A stretch of DNA of 6,724 nt from Nitrospina sp. (GTDB taxonomy: Bacteria; Nitrospinota; Nitrospinia; Nitrospinales; VA-1). Location: the NCBI GenBank assembly GCA_018647025.1, contig JABGTQ010000247.1, forward strand, positions 1 to 6,724, written 5' to 3'. Below the pieces are notes generated by a model. It had not been told where the DNA came from. It saw nothing but the letters and a program-made list of their open reading frames with translations, and ran no database searches. Positions within the stretch are counted from its first letter, which is position 1; every line of letters starts with the position of its first letter. Both the position numbers and the translations under genes were made by a program. Shown piece after piece: positions 1 through 6,545 of this stretch.

Positions 1-365
1 AAAGGAGTTGCTTCTTTTTTATATGCTTCCTCTTTTTCTGTCGATTGTTTTTTTTCAATTTCATTAGATTTTTCCAAAAACTTTTTCCTAACAGCGTCAG
101 TATCAATTTTAATCGACTCTTGACCTAAGTCTTCATCAACTCCAGGGTCATCTTCCATCGCATCTTTTTCTTCCATCGCATCTTTTTCTTCAATAACTAA
201 TAACCCAGTTAACCATAAGGATGTACCAAAAAGAACTCCACCACCCAAACCTCTTAAGATAGATGTCATAACCGTAGCACCAAACAAAAAGCTTCCAATA
301 CTCAAAAAACCAAATGAAAAAACAGCTAATCCCATGGACCATTTATTAATAATAGTATCATTCAT
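1..365 (-). CDS. Unrecognised small membrane protein with charged tail, downstream of flhG (partial, 3' end outside window)
   Basis: An open frame starts at ATG 365-363 and runs off the window edge after 121 codons without a stop. Residues about 10-32 and 38-58 are hydrophobic and glycine-rich (including the stretch ILRGLGGGVLFG), which suggests two membrane segments joined by a very short turn with one arginine. From about residue 59 the chain becomes strongly charged, rich in Glu, Lys and Asp, with no hydrophobic stretch, so it looks like a soluble tail. The start overlaps the flhG stop in an ATGA junction and no clear Shine-Dalgarno precedes it, which fits translational coupling to flhG. 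A perfect 18-base tandem duplication lies in the tail. I do not recognise the family. By position it could be an accessory factor for flagellar placement or for the FlhF/FlhG system, but that is inference from context only. Confidence 0.8.
   Translation of the reverse strand, partial: MNDTIINKWSMGLAVFSFGFLSIGSFLFGATVMTSILRGLGGGVLFGTSLWLTGLLVIEEKDAMEEKDAMEDDPGVDEDLGQESIKIDTDAVRKKFLEKSNEIEKKQSTEKEEAYKKEATP
151..191 (-). repeat. 18-bp tandem repeat, 2.3 copies, in frame
   Basis: The sequence is perfectly periodic with period 18 over 41 bases. On the coding strand the unit reads as the six residues EEKDAM, present twice and followed by a partial third start (ED). Because 18 is a multiple of three, gain or loss of a unit keeps the frame of the small membrane-protein gene. 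It sits at the junction between the second hydrophobic segment and the charged tail, so copy-number change would alter linker length. Confidence 0.9.
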
Positions 366-1228
366 TGCAATGAAAAGGCCGTACGCCAAAATAATGTGGA
401 TTGTTCTTCACCTACCACAGACTGTTTTTCGCTCATTATTTTCTGAGCTAATCGACTAATGCACTGAGCCACTTCAGAGTTTGGGTACAATTGTGAAAAT
501 GCTTTTTGTTGTCGAACTGCTTTAGTTACAAACGGGTCCGATAAAATGTACCCAAGATATTCAATAGAAACATTTGGCAAAAATTTATCTGCAACGGCTG
601 TGAGGTTCCTGAATATCAGTTGCGCTTCTGATTCTGAACCAACCGAATTTATTACCAAGCGAAAATATTTTTGTGCATGGTTCATATGTAGTGTTTTGAT
701 GAGCGCATAAACATCTGTTAAAGAAGTAGGCTCAGTTGTTGCAATTAGTATAGTCTCATGCGCCGCGCTACAAAAGTAGGTGACATTTGTAGAGATACCT
801 GCTCCTGTGTCGAATATCATAAAATCGTAACCACTGCTAACCTGATCTAATTCTTCCATGAGTACTACTTTTTTTTCATCATCAAGTTGAGTCAGTTCCT
901 GTAATCCACCTCCTGCTGGAAGTAAATGGATACCTGCGGGACCCTCGGTGATAATATCTTGAACATTTTTCTCCCCAGATAATACATGGCCTATATGAAA
1001 CTTAGGATTAAGGCCCAATAGAATATCTATATTGTTTAGGCCCAAATCAGCATCCACCACAAGAACTTTTTTATTCTGTTTGGAAAGCACATATGCTAGA
1101 TTCGCAACGATATTAGTTTTACCAACGCCACCCTTACCGCTACTCACGGCCAATACTCTTAGAGAAGAAGATTTTATTTTATTTGACACTATGTTTTTCA
1201 AAGTCTTTGCTTGATTTCCCGTAACCAC
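362..1228 (-). CDS. flhG: FlhG, MinD-like ATPase controlling flagellar number and placement
   Basis: 288 residues, a usual length for FlhG/FleN/YlxH. A deviant Walker A motif KGGVGKT with the signature lysine is at about 32-38, a Walker A' segment VLVVDADLGLNNID at about 55-68, and the switch motif DTGAG at 140-144. These define the MinD/ParA-type ATPase fold, and the sequence resembles deltaproteobacterial FlhG. Residues 5-11 read NQAKTLK, close to the DQAxxLR motif by which FlhG N-termini stimulate the FlhF GTPase; the glutamine is kept, with Asp to Asn and Arg to Lys changes. The C-terminus (about 279-287, LFWRTAFSL) could be an amphipathic membrane-targeting helix as in MinD. The start is GTG, chosen because it has a strong Shine-Dalgarno and retains the N-terminal motif. 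It lies 26 bases after flhF, and its stop overlaps the next gene. Confidence 0.96.
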   Translation of the reverse strand: MVTGNQAKTLKNIVSNKIKSSSLRVLAVSSGKGGVGKTNIVANLAYVLSKQNKKVLVVDADLGLNNIDILLGLNPKFHIGHVLSGEKNVQDIITEGPAGIHLLPAGGGLQELTQLDDEKKVVLMEELDQVSSGYDFMIFDTGAGISTNVTYFCSAAHETILIATTEPTSLTDVYALIKTLHMNHAQKYFRLVINSVGSESEAQLIFRNLTAVADKFLPNVSIEYLGYILSDPFVTKAVRQQKAFSQLYPNSEVAQCISRLAQKIMSEKQSVVGEEQSTLFWRTAFSLQ

Positions 1229-1233
1229 TATAT

Positions 1234-1240
1234 CCCCCTC
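1234..1240 (-). promoter_or_regulatory. Ribosome binding site of flhG (fixes the GTG start)
   Basis: On the minus strand GAGGGGG stands five bases before GTG at 1228-1226. It is one of the strongest Shine-Dalgarno matches in the window and supports the GTG start over any internal ATG. Confidence 0.75.
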
Positions 1241-1254
1241 AATTTATCCCTATT

Positions 1255-2349
1255 TCAGTTAAAAATCAAACGAATTACCCTATCCTGAACGGCAACTTCA
1301 ATATCTTCCGGAACGCGTTGACCCGTCGTCAAATATGACAATGGGAGTCGGGTCCGCAAAGAAAAATTTACTACCGATCCAAAGTTCAAACCTTCGTCTA
1401 TTTTAGTAAATAAAACACGGTTAATTTCTAACGGAGAAAACTGTTTGTAAGATTTCATGAATTGTTTTTCATTAGACACCGCGCTCAAAACAAGATGCGT
1501 CTCAATTTCATCCAACCCTTCAAATATTTTTGATAATTGAGCCGAATAATCATGATCCTTATGGCACCGACCCATAGTATCAATTAAAATAACATCCTTG
1601 TCGGAATGTCGTTTCACACACTCTTCCAAACCAGAGTTATCCTGAGCAGTCTCCACAGGAATACCCATAATATCTCCATAAATTTGCAATTGTTCAATGC
1701 CTCCGACGCGAAATGTGTCTAACGACACGAGTGCAACTTTCTTTTTTTTTCGGTAAATCAGATCAGCGGCAATTTTAGAAATAGTGGTCGTCTTCCCAGC
1801 TCCCGTTGGACCAACAAGAACCACTTTTTTTGGCAGACTACCATTGGAAGCTTCAACACCACCTTTACATATAATCAACCGCTGCATAATTTTTATAAAT
1901 TTATTTTTTAGAGAAAGAATATTATCATCTTCATCTGAAACAGTTATTTTTGAAAAAACTTTGGCAATAATTTTTTCGTTCAATCCATTTTTAATTAACT
2001 GAGAAAATAGATCGAGTTGGTGATTCTTTATACCTAAAGCCTTTGCGCGTTCAGTTTGGCTAAGAAGTGAATACATCAATGACTTTATATCTGGCTCAGC
2101 CTCAGCATAATTAAAGTTAGAAGACCCTATAGTACTTTCTTGAGATATTACTTCTATCTCACTTTTAATATTATTTGATACAGGGTCAATGGCAGCTGTG
2201 ATTTCTACTTTAGAGGCCCCTCTTCCATTCCATGCGGAATCGTCACGAATAGAGCGTGTTGTTAAAATAAGAGCATCATTTCCCATTTCTCGTTTTATAG
2301 AAGCTAAGGCCTCGCTATAATTACCTGCAATATATTTTTTAATTTGCAT
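1255..2349 (-). CDS. flhF: FlhF, SRP-type GTPase for flagellar placement
   Basis: 364 residues. The N-terminal part (about 1-70) begins MQIKKYIAGNYSEAL, the usual opening of FlhF. A variable linker and helical N-domain-like part (about 87-160) lead to the NG GTPase domain. Visible motifs are the P-loop GPTGAGKTT at 180-188, DTFR at 211-214, GGIEQLQIYGDIMGIPV at 216-232, the G3 motif DTMGR at 257-261, TKIDE at 315-319 and TTGQRVPEDIE at 341-351. FlhF marks the site of flagellar assembly; as a GTP-bound dimer it is stimulated by the FlhG N-terminus. G3 carries Met where Ala is usual (DTAGR), a mild variant with all charged and glycine positions kept. The start ATG lies inside the 3' end of flhA (11-base overlap), so translation is probably coupled. 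A run of nine A on the coding strand at 1742-1750 encodes part of the KKKK stretch at 201-204. Confidence 0.97.
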   Translation of the reverse strand: MQIKKYIAGNYSEALASIKREMGNDALILTTRSIRDDSAWNGRGASKVEITAAIDPVSNNIKSEIEVISQESTIGSSNFNYAEAEPDIKSLMYSLLSQTERAKALGIKNHQLDLFSQLIKNGLNEKIIAKVFSKITVSDEDDNILSLKNKFIKIMQRLIICKGGVEASNGSLPKKVVLVGPTGAGKTTTISKIAADLIYRKKKKVALVSLDTFRVGGIEQLQIYGDIMGIPVETAQDNSGLEECVKRHSDKDVILIDTMGRCHKDHDYSAQLSKIFEGLDEIETHLVLSAVSNEKQFMKSYKQFSPLEINRVLFTKIDEGLNFGSVVNFSLRTRLPLSYLTTGQRVPEDIEVAVQDRVIRLIFN

Positions 2350-4429
2350 TCAGGTCCACCACTTTCAATGTTTTGATTTGTACCGATGGAATAATTTCGC
2401 TATGTGACAACACTGCTAAATCAGGTAAAAAACGCTCCACAAGCTTACGCAAATGGTGTCGAATTCCCGGTGATGCTAGTAATACTGGAGACGTTTCCAT
2501 TTGAGGGGTCATCGCCTCAACGGCTTCTTGTAATTTAAGTAGTAACTTCTCTGCTACCGTCGGCTCCAATGCCAAAAATGATGTTAGCTCTGTTTTTTGA
2601 ATAGAGCTATGAATAAGCTCTTCTATTTCACGATTGAGAGTCATAACAGATAAAGAACCGTCAGCTGATTGAAATTGTTTGGTAATAGGCCGAGCTAGTG
2701 ATTGACGCACATACTCAGTCAAGAGATCCGTATCTTTAGTGGTTAGGCCATAATCAGCCAACTGCTCAAGAATCGTACGTAAATCACGGATGGAAATATG
2801 CTCCTTTAATAAGTTTTGTAAAACCTTTTGTACTTTTCCAAGGGACAAAACATCAGGAATTAACTCTTCTATCACCTTTGGATTACTCTCCTTAAACTTA
2901 TCAACAAGGGCCTGAGTTTCCTGTCTACCCAAAAGTTCTGATGCATGTCGTTTGATAGTTTCTTTAATGTGAGTAGTAACAACTGTTGAAGGATCCACCA
3001 CTGTATAACCAGCCATCTGAGCTTTCTGCTTGTCTGAAGCTAAAATCCACACTGCTGGGAGACCAAACGTCGGTTCTTTTGTCTGAATACCATCGATCTC
3101 CTTCTCAATCGTTCCTGGGTTCATAGCAAGTAAACGATCTGCCATAATTGACCCTCTAGATACTTCCACTCCCTTAATAAGAATTCCATACTCATTAGAC
3201 TTTAATTGCAGGTTATCGCGGATATGAAGCGGGGGAACGATAAATCCCATCTCTAATGCAAACTGCCGTCGCACAGATTTTATTCTCTCAAGTAATTCTC
3301 CATTACTATCTGCATCAACCAATGGGATCAACTCATAACCAACCTCTAATTCCATTATATCGAGAGGAAGAATCGATTCTACGTGTTCAGGAGCAGGGGC
3401 CTTCGCATCGTCTTCTTTCTTACGGTTCTCAATTAGAACTTTTTTATTCGTATCTTTGAATTTATTAAACCCAATTACTCCTGCAATAATCGACATTAAA
3501 AAAAATGGGAAATGCGGTAACCCAGGAATCAGTCCAAAAATGAACAATATTGACGAAGCAATGAGAAAAGCATAAGGCTGATTAATCAGCTGGCTGATAA
3601 GTTGTTTTGGTAGACTTTGATCTGCAGTAGCGCGAGTGACAACAAGGCCAGCTGCTGTCGATACAATCAATGCTGGCAATTGAGAAACTAACCCGTCACC
3701 TATTGTTAGCAGTGTATAAACTTGTGCTGCTTCACTAATATCCATATCCTGCTGAAATATCCCGATCCCAAACCCACCAAGAATATTTACAAGTGTGATC
3801 AGGATTCCAGCGATAGCATCACCTCTTACAAAACGGATAGCACCATCCATTGAACCATAAAAATTGGCCTCTTGTTCAAGGTTTTGTCTTCTATTACGAG
3901 CTTCTCTATCATTAATCAGACCTGCATTTAGATCCGCATCAATGCTCATCTGCTTTCCTGGAATTGCGTCCAAGGTAAAACGCGCAGCTACCTCTGATGT
4001 CCTTACCGAACCTTTTGTTATAACAATAAAATTTATCATAACAAGAATGATGAATATTACTGTTCCCACCACAAAATTACCTCCTACAACGAATGATCCA
4101 AAAGATTCAATTACATCACCTGCTGCGCTGACGCCTTCACCGCCATTTAAAAGAATGATACGAGTTGATGCCACGTTCAGAGATAATCTTATTAAGGTAA
4201 CAATGAGTAGAAGTGACGGAAACACTGAAAAATCTAAGGGGCCCTGCATGAAGATAGAAACCAATAAAATAATCAACGAAAAGGTAATACTAAATGAAAG
4301 CAATAAATCCAACATGAAAGGCGGAATGGGCATTACCATAACCGCTAGAATTACAACCACTCCAAGACCAATCACATACTCTTGCGGCCTCTGCAAAAGT
4401 GACTTCCATAAGGTAGCTTGTTGTTCCAT
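2339..4429 (-). CDS. flhA: FlhA, flagellar type III export gate protein
   Basis: 696 residues, typical full length. The N-terminal half (about 18-320) holds several hydrophobic segments in the usual FlhA pattern. The most conserved family region is the cytoplasmic loop RFTLDAIPGKQMSIDADLNAG at 150-170, followed by the INDREARNRRQNLEQEANFYGSMDGAIRFVRGDAIAG segment, which I recognise as FHIPEP-family. A linker rich in charge (about 322-350) leads to the cytoplasmic domain (about 355-696), which forms the nonameric docking ring for chaperone-substrate complexes; its C-terminus keeps the family's VLSxxEI segment (673-680). The protein couples export to proton motive force together with FlhB. It starts with ATG, with AAGG seven bases upstream. 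A 238-base gap separates it from flhB and carries a sigma-54 promoter candidate, so it likely heads its own transcription unit with flhF and flhG. Confidence 0.98.
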   Translation of the reverse strand: MEQQATLWKSLLQRPQEYVIGLGVVVILAVMVMPIPPFMLDLLLSFSITFSLIILLVSIFMQGPLDFSVFPSLLLIVTLIRLSLNVASTRIILLNGGEGVSAAGDVIESFGSFVVGGNFVVGTVIFIILVMINFIVITKGSVRTSEVAARFTLDAIPGKQMSIDADLNAGLINDREARNRRQNLEQEANFYGSMDGAIRFVRGDAIAGILITLVNILGGFGIGIFQQDMDISEAAQVYTLLTIGDGLVSQLPALIVSTAAGLVVTRATADQSLPKQLISQLINQPYAFLIASSILFIFGLIPGLPHFPFFLMSIIAGVIGFNKFKDTNKKVLIENRKKEDDAKAPAPEHVESILPLDIMELEVGYELIPLVDADSNGELLERIKSVRRQFALEMGFIVPPLHIRDNLQLKSNEYGILIKGVEVSRGSIMADRLLAMNPGTIEKEIDGIQTKEPTFGLPAVWILASDKQKAQMAGYTVVDPSTVVTTHIKETIKRHASELLGRQETQALVDKFKESNPKVIEELIPDVLSLGKVQKVLQNLLKEHISIRDLRTILEQLADYGLTTKDTDLLTEYVRQSLARPITKQFQSADGSLSVMTLNREIEELIHSSIQKTELTSFLALEPTVAEKLLLKLQEAVEAMTPQMETSPVLLASPGIRHHLRKLVERFLPDLAVLSHSEIIPSVQIKTLKVVDLNAN

Positions 4430-4436
4430 ATACTAA

Positions 4437-4440
4437 CCTT
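4437..4440 (-). promoter_or_regulatory. Ribosome binding site of flhA
   Basis: The minus strand reads AAAGGTTAG just before the flhA ATG (4429-4427), with the AAGG core seven bases away. This supports the chosen start; no in-frame upstream alternative looks better. Confidence 0.65.
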
Positions 4441-4569
4441 TAAACTCAAAATTTTGACGCATGAACCAAAATAAAAAGCCCATAAGTCTTTATAAAAAAA
4501 GAACTAAAATTAATTCAATATGTTTACCTTGAAACTAAACCAAGCTAAACTCACTATATCAAGTAATAG

Positions 4570-4586
4570 TGCAAGGTCTATACCAA
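4570..4586 (-). promoter_or_regulatory. Putative sigma-54 (RpoN) -24/-12 promoter for flhA-flhF-flhG
   Basis: The minus strand reads TTGGTATAGACCTTGCA. It keeps the GG at -24, the GC at -12 with exactly ten bases between them, and the flanking TTGG and TTGCA of the sigma-54 consensus (TTGGCACG-N4-TTGCA). Transcription would start near 4559, giving a leader of about 130 bases before flhA. It sits in the only long intergenic gap of the window. Sigma-54 control of flhA-flhF-fleN units is known in polar-flagellated gammaproteobacteria such as Pseudomonas. The match was found by eye and has no experimental support here. Confidence 0.6.
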
Positions 4587-4610
4587 TTAAAACAGATGGT
4601 TATTTTAAAC

Positions 4611-4650
4611 TTGAGGCAGGAACTGGGTTTATTCTTTTAGTTGAGGCTGA
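4611..4650 (-). repeat. Direct repeat pair upstream of the sigma-54 site (possible activator sites)
   Basis: The minus strand carries GCCTCAA twice, at 4647-4641 and 4617-4611, exactly 30 bases apart (about three helical turns) and each followed at short distance by an A-rich stretch. The pair lies about 50-90 bases upstream of the predicted start of transcription. Sigma-54 promoters need an activator bound upstream, so paired, helically phased repeats could be its sites. They do not resemble a binding motif I can name. Confidence 0.35.
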
Positions 4651-4667
4651 GACTATAGGTTACGTTA

Positions 4668-5741
4668 CTACAAAGATGTTTTTCCTTTTAATTTAAAAAC
4701 GTAAGCTAAAATCTCAGCCACAGCCTTATACAAACTTGCAGGAATCAGTTGCCCAACCTCCACATTTTTGTATAACGTACGTGCCAGAGGTTTGTCTTCT
4801 ACTAAAGGAATGTTATTTTCTTTAGCAATTTCACGAATTTTAAGCGCTATATCATTTTGGCCTTTAGCCACCACAATGGGCGCTGCATCAATATCAGTAT
4901 CATATTTAATGGCAATCGAGAAGTGTGTTGGATTTGTTATCACCACATCTGCATCAGGTACATCAGACATCATCCGGCGACGCATCATATCCATCTGAGC
5001 ACTTCTAATCCTTTGCTTTATCTGTGGATTGCCATCCGTATCTTTACGTTCATCTTTTACTTCCTGTTTTGTCATACGAAGATTTTCTAGATAAGTAAAT
5101 TTTTGGAAGGAAAAATCTAATACCGCCAAAAAAATCATGACAAGAAGCACCTTGATCATGATCTCAACCATAACTTCTCCCATAAAAAAAAGTAATTGCC
5201 CTACCCCATAACCCGTAAGTATTGGTATCTCGTCCCAATGACTGCTAATAGTCTGATAAGCGATAAAAGCAACTATGGAAATTTTAAATATCGATTTAAA
5301 TAATTCCACTAGGGAGTTTTTGGAAAAAATACGACCGAACCCTTTTAATGGATTGAGTTTGCTCCATTTAGGCTTTAAAGGATTCAATGAAAATTTTAGA
5401 CCACCCGTTTGAACAACGTTTGAAAGTACGCCAGCGACCATGATAGGAATAAGCATTGGGCCAATCATTAAAAAAAAGTTCTGCATGTTCCAAGTCATGA
5501 GCCGAAAAAGCTCAGAAATGTTCAGATTGGTAGTGCCCATCTCCGCTAGGTTAGAATACCAAGTTTTAATGACCTTCTCGGTTACACCCCTTCCTGCAAT
5601 AGAGAAAGAGATAATACTAGCAAGCAAAACAAAGGCGGATGAGATCTCTCGACTCTGGGCAAAATTACCTTTTTCCTGAGTGTCGGTAATTTTTTTGGAC
5701 GACGGCTCCTCAGTTTTTGTGTCTTTATTTTCGTCAGCCAT
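4668..5741 (-). CDS. flhB: FlhB, export switch protein of the flagellar type III apparatus
   Basis: 357 residues, normal length. The N-terminal tail is short and charged with the family feature KTEEPSSKKITDTQEKGNFAQSRE (residues 9-32). Four hydrophobic segments follow at about 34-52, 88-112, 146-166 and 183-209. The cytoplasmic domain carries the autocleavage site NPTH at 270-273, in the context VVITNPTHFSIAIKYD. Cleavage between Asn and Pro lets FlhB switch export from rod/hook to filament substrates. The C-terminus ends soon after the folded domain with only a short basic tail (KLKGKTSL). It begins 18 bases after the fliR stop; the ATG has no clear Shine-Dalgarno, so it probably depends on translation of fliR. 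After its stop comes the 238-base gap before flhA, in which I see no convincing terminator hairpin. Confidence 0.97.
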   Translation of the reverse strand: MADENKDTKTEEPSSKKITDTQEKGNFAQSREISSAFVLLASIISFSIAGRGVTEKVIKTWYSNLAEMGTTNLNISELFRLMTWNMQNFFLMIGPMLIPIMVAGVLSNVVQTGGLKFSLNPLKPKWSKLNPLKGFGRIFSKNSLVELFKSIFKISIVAFIAYQTISSHWDEIPILTGYGVGQLLFFMGEVMVEIMIKVLLVMIFLAVLDFSFQKFTYLENLRMTKQEVKDERKDTDGNPQIKQRIRSAQMDMMRRRMMSDVPDADVVITNPTHFSIAIKYDTDIDAAPIVVAKGQNDIALKIREIAKENNIPLVEDKPLARTLYKNVEVGQLIPASLYKAVAEILAYVFKLKGKTSL

Positions 5742-5759
5742 TATGAGAGTCGCATAGAG

Positions 5760-6545
5760 TTATGGGTTAAAAGATTGCATGATACCCAAAAAGTTGTCGG
5801 GAAGTTGTTCTACTTGTCCTTGAACAATCAAGCTGAAAAATGACATCGACATACCAACCATGAGCAAACCCACTCCAATTTGTAATGGAAAACCCACGAT
5901 AAAAACATTCATTTGCGGCACAGTTCTCGCGACTAAACCGAGTCCCACGCTGATAAAAAATAAGATCGCCATACAAGGCGCGGCAATCTTTATTGCAGTT
6001 AAAAACGTAGCCTTAAAAAGTAGCAATATAATTTCTGGAGTGAATGTAGAAAAATTTATCTGGGATGGATTGATTAAAAAAAAACTTTCAACAATTGCCC
6101 CAATAATAATATGGTGGGCGTCTAAAGCCAGAAACATAAGAATGGCAAGTATATTATGAAATTGTGCTGTGATCGAAACCTGAGTCTCGGTTTGTGGATC
6201 AAGAACATTAACCACTCCAAATCCCATTTGAAAATCAATAATGGTTCCGGCAATCTGAACAGCTGCAAACAGCAACTTTGCTGAGTAAGCTACAGCCAAA
6301 CCAATTGTAATTTCTGAAAACAAACTAACCGCAAGATCAAACAATCCCTTGGGGTCATGCATTGGTGTCGAACGTACTAAAGGAAACACTGCAATCGAAA
6401 TAAAAAGAATCAATCCGATCTTGATACGACTAGGAACCTGTGAACTCCCCAGGATAGGAATAAACATAATGAGTGCGCCAACACGAAGCAAAACAAATAA
6501 AAAATTCTGATATTCAATTGGGCTAAGATCAAAAATACCCATCAC
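5760..6545 (-). CDS. fliR: FliR, flagellar export gate membrane protein
   Basis: 261 residues, the usual size, hydrophobic almost throughout with about six membrane segments. Recognisable family features are the opening FVLLRVGALIMFIPILGSSQVPSRIKIGL (about 17-45), EITIGLAVAYSAKLLFAAVQIAGTIIDFQMGFG (78-110), the DPQTETQVS loop (116-124) and the VGLGLVARTVPQMNVFIVGFPLQIGVGL segment (200-227). FliR assembles with FliP and FliQ into the core export channel, and FlhB packs against it. Two starts are possible: GTG at 6545-6543, giving a four-base overlap with the fliQ stop (GTGA), or the adjacent ATG at 6542-6540, giving a TGATG one-base junction. The two differ by one residue; the ATG is the more usual choice. 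Either way, translation appears coupled to fliQ. Confidence 0.97.
   Translation of the reverse strand: MMGIFDLSPIEYQNFLFVLLRVGALIMFIPILGSSQVPSRIKIGLILFISIAVFPLVRSTPMHDPKGLFDLAVSLFSEITIGLAVAYSAKLLFAAVQIAGTIIDFQMGFGVVNVLDPQTETQVSITAQFHNILAILMFLALDAHHIIIGAIVESFFLINPSQINFSTFTPEIILLLFKATFLTAIKIAAPCMAILFFISVGLGLVARTVPQMNVFIVGFPLQIGVGLLMVGMSMSFFSLIVQGQVEQLPDNFLGIMQSFNP

Noticed and set aside
3864..4436. 190-codon open frame on the plus strand opposite flhA
   Set aside because: It lies wholly antisense to the well-conserved N-terminal half of FlhA, shows no family resemblance, and its composition follows from the reverse complement of hydrophobic codons.
4430..4667. Transcription terminator after flhB
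   Set aside because: No GC-rich stem followed by a T run was found on the minus strand, so an end of transcription here cannot be claimed from sequence.
5741..5755. Four-codon minigene (ATG, then stop TAA overlapping the flhB ATG) between fliR and flhB
   Set aside because: Too short to judge; such starts occur by chance and nothing else supports translation.
5767..5976. 69-codon minus-strand frame inside fliR
   Set aside because: It overlaps fliR out of frame, and the fliR frame carries conserved family sequence throughout.
5440..6159. Plus-strand open frames of 79 and 99 codons opposite flhB and fliR
   Set aside because: They are antisense shadows of clear FlhB and FliR coding sequence with no sensible product or ribosome binding site.
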